Assembly (NCBI RefSeq): GCF_006965485.1
Contig: NZ_CP041360.1
Location: 434,001 to 498,000, forward strand
DNA: 64,000 nt
DNA from: Spirosoma sp. KCTC 42546
Lineage (GTDB): Bacteria; Bacteroidota; Bacteroidia; Cytophagales; Spirosomataceae
Reading direction: 5' to 3'
Positions 1 to 13,300 of the stretch are shown here, in pieces. The notes beneath the pieces were generated by a model that made no database searches, was not told the origin of the DNA, and saw only the letters and a program-made list of their open reading frames with translations. A program made the position numbers and the translations under genes. Every line of letters begins with the position of its first letter. Position 1 is the stretch's first letter.

Positions 1-1320
1 GCTACGAGTGGCCACCGTAGTACATCCGGTTGCCCCTGTGACGGTGACCGAGTAGGTGGTGGTCGTGGTGGGGGTAACACTGATGAGATCCGTGGTTTCT
101 CCCGTGCTCCACAGGTAACTACCTTCTGCAACAACCTTTATTCGCACCACCGGATTAGTACAGTTAGCGACTGTACCCCCTACCAGTGTAACGGATGGGC
201 TCGTTCGGTTAACGCTAATACTGCGTTTGAGTTGAAGGCTACACCCATTGGCTCCTGTCACCGTCACCGAGTAGGTGGTGGTGTTCAGTGGGCTCACATC
301 CACCGTTTCCGTCGTGTCCCCCGTGCTCCATCGGTAGCTAACGCCCCCCGAAGCACTCAGGGAGACGGTTGGACTAGCACAGGTAAGAGCGGTTTGACTG
401 GCTACCAGCGATGCGACGGGAGCTGTTTTATCCACCTCAATGAGCTGAGTTGTTACAGCGGTACACCCGTTGGCTCCCCTAGCCGTCACCGAGTAGGTGG
501 TGGTCGTGGCTGGACTTACCGTGATCGATGAGGTGGTAGCCCCTGTGCTCCATCTGTAGCTACTACCTCCACTGACTGTCAAACTGGCGGTTGGGCTAGT
601 ACAGTCGACCCGAGTGCGATTAGCTGCAATAACCGGCGTAGGGGGCGTCTGATCCACCGTGATGCTACGAGTGGCCACCGTAGTACATCCGGTTGCCCCT
701 GTGACGGTGACCGAGTAGGTGGTGGTCGTGGTGGGGGTAACACTGATGAGATCCGTGGTTTCTCCCGTGCTCCACAGGTAACTACCTTCTGCAACAACCT
801 TTATTCGCACCACCGGATTAGTACAGTTAGCGACTGTACCCCCTACCAGTGTAACGGATGGGCTCGTTCGGTTAACGCTAATACTGCGTTTGAGTTGAAG
901 GCTACACCCATTGGCTCCTGTCACCGTCACCGAGTAGGTGGTGGTGTTCAGTGGGCTCACATCCACCGTTTCCGTCGTGTCCCCCGTGCTCCATCGGTAG
1001 CTAACGCCCCCCGAAGCACTCAGGGAGACGGTTGGACTAGCACAGGTAAGAGCGGTTTGACTGGCTACCAGCGATGCGACGGGAGCTGTTTTATCCACCT
1101 CAATGAGCTGAGTTGTTACAGCGGTACACCCGTTGGCTCCCCTAGCCGTCACCGAGTAGGTGGTGGTCGTGGCTGGACTTACCGTGATCGATGAGGTGGT
1201 AGCCCCTGTGCTCCATCTGTAGCTACTACCTCCACTGACTGTCAAACTGGCGGTTGGGCTAGTACAGTCGACCCGAGTGCGATTAGCTGCAATAACCGGC
1301 GTAGGGGGCGTCTGATCCAC
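1..1320 (-). repeat. 663-bp in-frame tandem duplication in Ig-like tail
   Basis: Bases 1-657 and 664-1320 read as identical, a period of 663 bp (221 codons). Each unit encodes three ~74-residue Ig-like modules centred on YSVTVT. The identity ends abruptly at 1321, where the next module diverges. The first copy runs off the left edge, so more copies may exist. Identity at synonymous sites implies a very recent duplication or gene conversion, although assembly collapse or expansion is also possible. Confidence 0.93.
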
Positions 1321-4300
1321 GGAGATGCTACGAGTGGCAACAGCCAGGCAACCAGTAGCCCCTGTGACGGTGACTGAATAGGTGGTAGCGGTGGTAGGCG
1401 TGACACTAATGGTTGCCGTAGTCTCCCCGGTACTCCAGCGGTAGCTTACTCCGCCGGAAGCAACCAGGGAGGCTGATGCATTAGTACAGTTGAGAACTGT
1501 TTGACTGGCCGTTATGGTTGCTACCGGTGGCGTCTGGTTAACGCTGATGGTGCGAGTTGCCACAGCAGTACAACCGTTAGCCCCTGTGACAGTGACGGAA
1601 TAAGTAGTTGTAGTAGTGGGACTCACATTCACTGTTTCACTAGTTTCCCCGGTACTCCACCAGTAGCTGACGCCACCCGAAGCGGTCAGCGAGCTTGATG
1701 GGATAGTACAGTTGAGGGTTGACTGGCTCGCTATCAATGAAGCTGGAGGAGGAGTCTTGTCTACAGCAATGAGTTGACTGGCTACGCTCGTACAACCGTT
1801 AGGGCTCGTGACAGTCACGGAGTAGGTAGTGGTTACTGTGGGGCTTACCGTGATCACGGCTGTGGTGGCACCTGTGCTCCACTTGTACGTACCTCCACCG
1901 GAAGCAGTTAAACTAGTGATGGGGCTGGCACAGGTTAACGTGGTTGAGCCCGGCAGGATGCTGGCAATAACCAGGTCACTACCTCCGCCGATTACCGTGC
2001 TGGCCGTGGCTGTACAACCGTTAATTCCCGTTAGGGTGAGCGAGTAGGTGCCTGCCGTGCTAACAGAAATAGAGGGAGTCGTTTGCCCGGTCGACCACAC
2101 TACACTACCGGTACCAATGGCTGAAACACTCACCGCTGGACTACTACAGGTTAGCGTAGCATCAGTTGGACTGAGACTAAGTGCTGGTGTAGTTTGATCA
2201 CTTAGTACAGTCGTGCTCACCATGTTCGTACAGCCGTTGGCGCTTGTCAGAGTAACCGAGTAAGTACCGGTGGCGCTGACCGAAATTGATGAAGTCGTCT
2301 GCCCGGTCGCCCATACTAAACTACCACTGCCAACAGCCGATAGAGTTACCGTTGGATTGGCACAGGTCAACGTGGTTGATCCTGGATTAATCACCAACTC
2401 AGGTAGTGCATAGACCGTTGTCGTTTGAGAAACAGGCTGCCCATCTTTAGTATAGGTTATCGTATGGGTACCTGCCCCTGCCACAGCCGGATCAAAACTA
2501 TTTCCTGTAATACCAGGTCCACTAAATACACCACCCGAAGGCGCACCGACTAGTGTTTGGGAGGCTGCATTGCTGCAATAGCTACTGGCCAGGCCGGTAA
2601 AGCTTATAGTAGAAGACCGGCTGACGACCCAGGAGATCTGCTGAGTACCTACCCCTGCATTTCCGGTACTGTCAATAACACTGCCAAGATTTACTGAAAA
2701 TATATAGTTGCCTTCTGGATAAGTAAGTAGCCCGAAATTCCCCGCCGTCCAGTTCTTTGCATCACGATAAATTAGCTGAGTACTGGTAATGGGAACTAGC
2801 TGGCCATTTCTTAACAATTGAAACGCAGACGTATTGAGGCCAACCACACCTTCATCGAACTTAATATTGACGAATGGAATGTGTTGCGAATCAAGGGCGC
2901 CCTCTGTTGACTTTTCAAGAAGCAGTACCACTGGCCCGGCATTGTCGACGGTGAGCGTGACAGACTGTGTTTGCAAGCCCGGAATACGATCCTCCGACTT
3001 TATATTGGGAAGATCTACCCTTAGTTCATAGGCACCGTTTTGGGTTAATATAGTTTGCAAGCCAGACAATTTGAACAGTTTATGGTCTGCGCTTACCGAA
3101 TCAATAGTTAGCGAACCCGCCTGCAGAACACCATTCTTATAGATCGCAAACCTGGGTGGAGTTACAGTCGTAACATCAATTGGCAAATTGAACAGGAGCT
3201 TAACCGTGCTGTAAGCAGAGGCCATGTGGTTTGCAGGAATGCCCTGGAAAGCCTCGACAATAGGGACGCCCAGGAATTGTGACCAACTGACATTTTTGCC
3301 AACAGTTCCGGAAATTCCATAGATATCTTCAATAGCAGCGGCTTGTACGGTAAAGATGTAGTTCCCGTTCCCGGTAGTAATCGCAGACAGATCTACATTG
3401 AAGGTGGTTGGATCAATCTGGGTAATTATGACAGATGAATTGGCAATATTCGGACCGCCCTGAAACGAGAGGCTCAGATCTTCATACGTAAACGTAGCCG
3501 GATTAATTGGCTTGCTGAAGTAAACCTTGAGGTTATTGACCGGGGTCGATACTGACTGAACAGGAGCGCCAGTTATACTGTCAACTTTTGGCACATTGGC
3601 ATTGACAGGTTTCCACACTACGGTATACGTAGCTGGTCCTGCGGAGGTAAAGCGATCTACGATGTGAAACTTGTTTTCATAAATCGGCGATCTGGCCACT
3701 GGTAAGGTAACAAAAGTAAGCCAGGCATTATCCAGCGGAATGACCTGTCCATCGCTACGGGTTACGCTAACAAGCTCGTAAAGCCTGTTACCCGGATCGT
3801 CGAGTTTGATATAATTGAATCCCGTGTCCGATGGGGTTACCGTCAGTGTATTGGTAAAGGACGGTGCCGATACAAGTGAGCTAAAGTTTCCGCCTGAAGC
3901 TGTAGTTACTTTGGCTGTTCTATTGCCTTGAGAGAAGTAAATTATATCGGGCTGATCATTGACATCAAAAATGTCATTCACCAGAAAGTCATTGATACCA
4001 TCTTCATGCTCTCCATACAGGTGGATACTTTTTGTCAGTTCGTGCAGTTGCACGCCCTGGATCAGGCTCAATTTGGAGTTTCCATAGCTGTTGTCATGAA
4101 CAACGTTAGACGTATAGCTTACAAATTTTCCAAGTAACGTACTAGTAAAATACCATTCTCCAACCCGTGTTTCTAAAGCAGGAATAGTACCAAACGGAAT
4201 GTCAGTAAGACTTAAAGATTGAGACTGACCGTTGAACTTAGTACCAACCAGATTGAAATCAATTGCCAGTCCTTGCACATTGTCTACGACTTTGGGTTTG

Positions 4301-7300
4301 GCCGATGAAATCGTCACATTGGTTGCCTGACCGTACCCTTTATTTTCAATCATCACCGCTAATTCGGCCGGAATCGATGGCTCTACATCAGGAGAAGTAA
4401 GTGCATCGTCCCCCAATATATTTCGTTGCATAAAATAATGGAGCATCAGGCTTGGGCTCGGATTGACCGTGATGGGAACAGGTATTAACGGCATCGTCAC
4501 CATTGCATTCGCATACGGGTCAAAATAGGTTACCGATCCACCGAATTTATAGACCTTTGGCGTTTGTGGCGCGGCACCAGATTCGGGGATAAAAAGATAC
4601 CTGACCGATCCTTTTTGCTGGGCGCTGATCTGTCCAGTACCCGTTACGTCGCTAAGGTTGGTAAAGCCCTGGGTCTGAATCTCAAAAAGACCGTTGCTTG
4701 GCGTTCCGTTGGCGTCGGTAATCTGTAGGTTCACTGCGATCATCTTCATCGCATCAGTCGGGTGCCCGTTAAAAATTTCCAGTGTTCCCAAGAAGGCTTC
4801 CCGCGTCATGGTCACTTTCTGGCTGAATTGAACGGATACCGATGCACAAACGTCCGTTTTCTGGCCATCAATGATTGTATTGAGCGACTTGATCGACTCT
4901 TTGTGCATATCATCAATGGTTTTAAAATTTCTGCTAACTGCGTGATTATGCGCTTCGATCAACGTTGCCACATAGCCATCGACCAGATTCCAATTGATGA
5001 TATTGGGATACGTACTGTTAGGCGCAAAGACGTTTTGCGCTTTGGCCTCCAGTGACGTATTCCAGCGGGTAAAAAATGCGGTGAGGGCAGATGACTGAAT
5101 GTCGTAGCCTGCCATTGCAGCAATAATATTGCTTTGGGCCATTGCAGGAATAGGCGTTTGATCATTTAGGTAGGTGCTGACCAGCGGAAACAGAGCCGTC
5201 CAGCCTTCTTTTGTGATCAAGTCGCCAAAATACTGGATCATCCAGTTATTCAGCGCAGTATAGCCATTCACGACCATCTGTAGATTACCCGAGATTTCAT
5301 TGAAAACCGCATAGGGCAGATTGCCTTCGGCATTCTTACACGTCTCGATGGCACTTATCACGCCGGTTACACAAAGCACCTGTCCAGTACCAGGCACCTT
5401 ACCCGAGAGCAAGGCAACTGCTTCATTACCCGCACATTTTAGCAAGCCTCTGCCCTTATCGTGAGTGGCTCCATCAAGGGATACACTTGTATAACAGGGC
5501 AGTATGCTAGTTGTATTACCAGCTGGTGTACAGGCCGTTATGGCGTTGCTTATATCGGCGATACACGCCACGCAGCTGGTTTTCTGTTGCTCGATTACAG
5601 GAGTTGACCCTGCCGTTCCTTCTGATGATCCGGTTGATCCACAATTAACGCAGGGAGCATCACCCCCACTTGCCTCAATACTGGCAATTCCAGACGACCA
5701 GGCGTCGTAGAGTGCGCTATATTGCGCAGGGGTTACAGTCCCTTCAACCACGACAGGAGCCGGTCCTGGCTCGCAATTGCGGCCTTCATAAATAAAGGAA
5801 GCCCCGGTTTTATCCCCTAAGCTGGTTGTTGCATTTAACTTATACGAATACGACACACCAACGAAGTCCACACATGGCGCTTCATTGGGGCCTGGGCTGG
5901 CGGCTCCGCTTCGCCTGCGCATGATTACCGGAATCTGAATGCTTTGATTGGCAAGCAAATCGGCCGGAGTGTAATTAGTTATGAATTCATACTCAGGATC
6001 CGTGGTGGGCAGCTTTAAGGTTACTTGCTGGGCGGCAATGAGCCCATGGTTTGTCAGAACGATGTTAAATAGATAGTCCTGCCCCGTAGCCAGGTGAGGC
6101 ATCGTTTTCGGCATTTCCATAGTCACTACCGGTGCCGGTACGTTCGTCTCGAATTTGGCCTCCAGCACTACGGTATATTGATCCTGCACAGCCGTGGGTA
6201 CCACCGTCCAGCTAAAGGTTATGGCCTGGTAATTCAGAAATACAGTGGATTCTACCGTACTGCCAGGATTGATCTCCAGCACATTGCTGTAGGAGGTATG
6301 CTTCTCTTTTTCTACCGTAATACGGTGTTTTCCTTCAGGAACATTCGTGGCTAAAAACACGCCCGTTGCATCACTGTAGCCTTGGGCATATACCTCACCC
6401 GTAAAATAGTTGGTTATTTTAACCAGCGCGCCTTCTACTTTTGGTCCTCCTTCGGTGTAATAGGTAAATTGGTCTGTTACCGTAATTCGCGCTGTGCCTG
6501 CCGATTCGGAAACCCTTTGGAAGGTAAAAGGAATGGAGAAAGTGTTGCCGTTTGTCGAATTGATGCCAATGCTTCCGCCTATAGGATAGTTAAAAGGAAC
6601 CTCATCCAGTGCAAGGAATTTCAGGATTACACTCGTCGAATCGCCAGGTGCCAGAGAGGGTAAGTTTTTGGCTGTAACACTACTCAGCCAGTTTGCCTGA
6701 GGAAGGCTGATTGTAATATTACCCGTTACGCCCTTCCCTTTATTGACCAGTTTGATTTCGACCCGGCGTTCGCCCGAACTTTGCGAAACACTGGCCTGAA
6801 TAGCCGATACATTGGCAACCAGATAGCCATTGGCGGCCTGGCAGTAGTAATAAATGTTCGTGTTTTGAATAACCCCCTCATCAGATTTTGCCTGGAAGCG
6901 CGCTGTTTCAAAGCTGTTTCCGCTGGTTAAGACCGATCCCGTAACGGTATAGCCAATATTTGTCGATGCGTTGCCCGCTAAGGTCGGTAGCGTCGCAAAC
7001 TGGATAGACGCCCCGTTTGGCAGTGTTACGGGGGCCAGTGTAAAATTAGTCAGGCTTTTGTCGCTCAGGTTTTCCAGTGATAGTGACCCCGTCAGTGGCT
7101 CGTTCAGGGTAACTTTAAACTGTGCGGTAGTTCCCCCATTGATGCGAACGCCAAGAACATCAAACGCATCCTGTTCGGTGGTTTGATTTAGACCCGGCGA
7201 GCTTGCACCAACTACATAATGTCCCGACTCGCTGGAAAGGGGGGCGAACTGTACTGAATAATTACCCGAGGCATCAGTTAGCGTTAATACTTTTCGTCTA

Positions 7301-10300
7301 ATGCCTTTGGTAATCACGTATACCTCAACCGGTGAATTAGCCACGGTTGAGCCATTGCTTCTTGTCGCCGTTCCCGTAATCGAGACGCTATTGCCCTGCA
7401 AAAAATAAGTTGGGCCTACCAGGGCCGATGCGGTGTAGGCTGGCTCAACCGTTAGGCTGGCTGGTTCCGATACGTTATTGGTAAAGAGCAGTTCTGTTAG
7501 TGTCGCTGTCGGGTTTACCCAGAACAGCAATTTGTATACGCCTGGTGCATCTGGCGCTTTAAACGAGTTGGCAAGTACCTTAGTCTGGCCTGCTGGAATG
7601 GCTTCGCCGAATAAGTTGTCGTAAACCAGCACGTCTGATCCATCGATCGTATTATCGACTGACAAATACCCACGAATCAGTGTTCCGCCTGGCGCAGTGG
7701 CAGAGCCCGTATTCTTTATCGAAACCTGATAATTGACGGTAGCGGATGCGGGGACCGTGTTGCTGGCTACCTGGACCGTTGGAATCTGCAAATCGGGTTT
7801 ATTCAGATCGGTAACGATCACCCAGGTTGAACCTGGTGAGAAACCAGGGGCAGTTGCCGTGAAATAGACTTGCTGGTTGCCGTCGGTAGTACTATCATCC
7901 AGTGTCGTTATAATAACGTCAACGAATGACTGGCCAGCGGGTATCTCAACGGTGGCTGGAACGGTGGCCTCGGTTAAATCGGAGGAAGTCAGCGTTACGG
8001 AAAGTGCATCGGTCGTGGCTGTGTTTCGGGTGATGCGTAATGAACCTGCATTGGCCAGGCCTTCTGGCAGGGTTTGCTGAGAGGCTGTCAATACGAGTGA
8101 TGGGCCGTCGTCGTCATTCACAGTAAGCGTAGCCGAAACCGAACCAGAAGAGGTTGGCGGTGCGTTACAGCCGCAGGAGGACACAAATAAGGACGCGTTG
8201 ATGGTAACAAGGCGCGCGCCATCAACTGCCGTGTTATCAACGACACCGATGGTAAACGTCTTCTCATTTTCGCCTGCCGCCAGCGAAATAGCCCCCGGCA
8301 GTATAAGCGTATTGGGCAAGCTGGCCGATAAATTGGCGGTGAAGGCAAGCGAATTGCTTGATGCCGTTCGCCGGAGGGTAGCCTGGGTAGCATTCAACCC
8401 GCCAGATTCAGAAATCGTATTTGTTTGCAGGACTAGCTCCAGATGAGGAAAATCATCATCGGTTATTACGATCGTTTTGCTGTCTGGACTGTGGTTTGCT
8501 GCGCCCGCAGCAAGCGTAACGTCAAGATCCAACTCCGGAATCTCATCTTGCTCCAGTATGACCGGCACATCAACGTAAAGAGCACCCGCGGCAATCGTGA
8601 CAGACGCAGGGGCAGGGAAACGAGTTGGGCTACTGGATTGAAGGAAAACCGTTAAAGGACTGGTTGGGGCCAGATTGGTCGCTAGTCTAAATTTGACTGT
8701 ATCTCCTTCCACACTACTGGCTGGCAGATTGGTTATGGACAATGACGGTAAGTCATTATCAATAATTAGCAGCCCAGCCTGAGCCCCCTGATAACCGGAT
8801 GCCGAAACCTGCACCTGATCTGTTATTGGCCCTTCGACTGTGGTGTTATCTGGGGCCGAAATCGTGAATGATATGCTGGAATAGCCCGCCGGAATAACTA
8901 CGGAAGTGGGATAGGAAAGTCTGGCCGAGTTCGTAAGGCTAACCGTTACGGTAAGTTCAGCTGAAACGGAACCGGTCCTGCTTACAGTTGCCGAAATTCC
9001 ACTGCTATTACCTTCGGTTATTTCGCTCGCAGATAGCGAAAGGAGAAGTCCTTTTTGAATTGTCCAGGCAGTTGGCTGAACAGCAATATTATTGGCCTGT
9101 GTGCCTGGCATTTCCTGAACGGTGGGGCCAGGAATTACTTCGACAACAAAAACAGCCTCGTCGCCAACAAGTAAATGGGACGGAATGCTAACGGTGCTGC
9201 TTCTGGTAATACGTTGACCAATAGCGAGTGAACTACTGGTCGCATACGTAACCTCTTTAATCAGCGTGCGGTTGCTGCCAGATGGAGACTGTACATAAAT
9301 CCGCTCTGTCCAATTGATCGGAGAAGCGGCAATTCCATCATTAGCAATATCCCAGGAAACCGTAATGGTATCACCTAAACCAACAACGGTCTTATCGGAA
9401 CTAACATTTTTTACGGCCAGATCCGGGAGTCGTTCATACACAACAAAGCTCTGTTGTATTGAGTTAGCTGGATCGTATACGTTATTTCCGACTTGTCTTG
9501 CTTCCACCAGGACAGTACCTGCCGCTGTCAGCGTAAGTGTATCCCCGTTTACTGTTGCGGGACCCGAAACAACACTGAACGTGACAGGCAAGCCCGACGT
9601 TGCCGTAGCCGTTAGGCTGAAAGGCGCATCCCCGAATGTTTTTGGAGAGACTGTAGTAAAGAAAATACTCTGACTACGCTTTGAAACAGAAAACGTTCGC
9701 TGTGCTTCGGCAGGTTTAAAATATTCGTTCCCAGCCTGGGAGGCTACCACCGTTACCTGGCCAACTGTTCCCTGAAACGTAATGGTATCTCCGCTAAGTG
9801 TTGCCACGCCGGAGGCAGGCGTCGTAGTGATTGTAAAGCTTACTGGCAAACCGGACGTTGCCGTAGCATTGAGCACCACGGGTTCATCTACATATTTGTC
9901 CGCAATGGCAGGTAAATTGACCGACTGCTCCACCTGAATTAACTGTTCTATCCACGGTACAAATAGCACTTTATCCGATACCCGGTTTCCCGTACCAGTT
10001 GGATTTAATGTTGGATGAAGAGGTCCTGTTGGTGTGCCCCAATACGTACTTCGAGCATCGAGTGTATCACTACCAGCGTTAATTATTCCATAATTTGAAT
10101 TGCTGTAAATTTTGTTGCTCTGAAGAATAGGCTTTCCGGCTATATTGGCGATACCCGTTGCATTTCCATATATAGTCGATGAAGTAATCGTCGGTGAGGC
10201 CGCGTTATTGTAAATTCCATTTTCCTCGCTATTACGGATGGTCGATTTAGAAATACGAATCGAAGAGGTGTTGTTAATGAGGGCAGCACCAGGACTACTA

Positions 10301-13300
10301 AAGGAAGCTTCTCCCCATCGATCCATAATTACATACTCTAGTTCCGAGTTTGTGCTATTATTGTCAAAGTAGAGCTTCCCTCCATGAGTGGCAGAGGAGC
10401 CCATGCCAGGGTTAGCAAAACCCAGAAAACGAATTGAATCTGTAGCTGTCCCCTTGGAGATTAGAGTTCCAAAGACAAAGATTTGATCATAGTAATATTT
10501 AGAGCGGATCTCTACCCCAGGCTGAATAGTAGCGACTGCATTAGCCGAGATAGCAAATCCCCCATTGAGCATATAATAGGAGCCTGGCCCTGACTTGGGA
10601 ATGGTACAATTGGTCCCAATGTCATTGTTCCGCAACTGAATATCGGCATTGGTTAGGTTGCTGAATCCCCCCACACTGGAGGGTGGTGCATCAATGGCTC
10701 TACCATTGGCCGCAAACGTAACGCCAGAAATCACCGGACTAACTGAGGCTGACTCAATGCGAATACCAGCTCCTTCACTATTGAGAACGGAGGAGTTAAG
10801 TACACTTAGAGAGGACGTATTGCTAACCAAAGCTGCATTATTCGCATTAAAGGAGGATTCCCCCCATCGATCCATACTCACGTATTCCAGTACTGAGTTA
10901 GTACTGTTGTTATCAAAGGAAAGCTGGCCTCCGTGAGTGGCAGCGGAACTTACGGCTGGATTGGCAAAACCTACAAATCGAATGGAATCCGTGGCTGTGC
11001 CTCTGGCAATCAGCGTACCACTTACAGCGATATTATCGTAGTAATAGCGGGAGCGAATCTCTGTTCCAGCCTGGATAGTGGTGACTGTATTGGCCGAGAT
11101 AGCAAATCCCCCATTGAGCATATAATAGGAGCCTGGTCCTGGCTTGGGAATGGCACAGGAGATATCTGTACTAGTGGGCCGTAATTGAATATCGGCATTG
11201 GTTAGGTTGCTGAATCCCCCCACACTGGAGGGTGGTGCATCAATGGCTCTACCATTGGCCGCAAACGTAACGCCAGAAATCACCGGACTAACTGAGGCTG
11301 ACTCAATGCGAATACCAGCTCCTTCACTATTGAGAACGGAGGAGTTAAGTACACTTAGAGAGGACGTATTGCTAACCAAAGCTGCATTATTCGCATTAAA
11401 GGAGGATTCCCCCCATCGATCCATACTCACGTATTCCAGTACTGAGTTAGTACTGTTGTTATCAAAGGAAAGCTGGCCTCCGTGAGTGGCAGCGGAACTT
11501 ACGGCTGGATTGGCAAAACCTACAAATCGAATGGAATCCGTGGCTGTGCCTCTGGCAATCAGCGTACCACTTACAGCGATATTATCGTAGTAATAGCGGG
11601 AGCGAATCTCTGTTCCAGCCTGGATAGTGGTGACTGTATTGGCCGAGATAGCAAATCCCCCATTGAGCATATAATAGGAGCCTGGTCCTGGCTTGGGAAT
11701 GGTACAGGAGATATCTGTACTAGTGGGCCGTAATTGAATATCGGCATTGGTTAGGTTGCTGAATCCCCCCACACTGGAGGGTGGTGCATCAATGGCTCTA
11801 CCATTGGCCGCAAACGTAACGCCAGAAATCACCGGACTAACTGAGGCTGACTCAATGCGAATACCAGCTCCTTCACTATTGAGAACGGAGGAGTTAAGTA
11901 CACTTAGAGAGGACGTATTGCTAACCAAAGCTGCATTATTCGCATTAAAGGAGGATTCCCCCCATCGATCCATACTCACGTATTCCAGTACTGAGTTAGT
12001 ACTGTTGTTATCAAAGGAAAGCTGGCCTCCGTGAGTGGCAGCGGAACTTACGGCTGGATTGGCAAAACCTACAAATCGAATGGAATCCGTGGCTGTGCCT
12101 CTGGCAATCAGCGTACCACTTACAGCGATATTATCGTAGTAATAGCGGGAGCGAATCTCTGTTCCAGCTTGGATAGTGGTGACTGTATTGGCCGAGATAG
12201 CAAATCCCCCATTGAGCATATAATAGGAGCCTGGTCCTGGCTTGGGAATGGCACAGGAGATATCTGTACTAGTGGGCCGTAATTGAATATCGGCATTGGT
12301 CAGGTTGCTAAGCCCCCCTACACTAGAAACTGAAGCCTCAATGGCCTTTTCATTGCCCATAAAGACTACCGAGGAGATCACCGGACTGATCGAGGCTGCA
12401 TCGATGCGAATACCGGTGTTACCACTGTTGGTCACCGATGAATTGGTGACCTGCACGCCCGATGAACTGATGGATATTCCCAACCCTTCGCTGCCATGAA
12501 TCGAGGAGTTGTTGATGGTCAGTGAGCTAACCCCTGCATTGATATTAATGGCACCTGTAGTCGAAGAATAGTCCCGATCTCCCCATCGGCTCATGGCCAC
12601 ATAGTCCAGCACCGAGTTGGCACTTCCGCTAGAAAATGAAAGCCGTCCTCCATGAGTGGAAATCGATGTATAATTAGGATTAGCAATACCCACAAAGCGG
12701 ATCGAGTCGGTAGCAGTGCCTTTGGCAATCAGCGTACCATCGATAGAGACCTGATCATAGTAATATTTAGAGCGGATTTCGGTCCCAGGCTGGATAGTAG
12801 TGACTGTATTGGCCGAGATGGTAAAGCCCCCATTACCAAAACTATAATAGGAGCCCGGTCCTGGCTTGGGAATGGTACAGGATGTGCCAGTGGCATCAGC
12901 CCGTAATTGAATATCGGCATTGGTCAAATTGCTGAAACCGCTTACACTGGAGGCTGGAGCCTCAATGGCCTTTTCATTGCCCATAAAGACTACCGAGGAG
13001 ATCACCGGACTGATCGAGGCTGCATCGATGCGAATACCGGTGTTGCCACTGTTGGTCACCGATGAATTGGTGACCTGCACGCCCGATGAACTGATGGATA
13101 TTCCCAACCCTTCGCTGCCATGAATCGAGGAGTTGTTGATGGTCAGTGAGCTAACCCCTGCATTGATATTAATGGCACCTGTAGTCGAAGAATAGTCCCG
13201 ATCTCCCCATCGGCTCATGGCCACATAGTCCAGCACCGAGTTGGCACTTCCGCTAGAAAATGAAAGCCGTCCTCCATGAGTGGAAATCGATGTATAATTA

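Noticed and set aside
232..2047. Plus-strand open frames across the giant gene's repeats
   Set aside because: They repeat with the DNA periods, are low-complexity, and are complements of the clearly coding minus frame.
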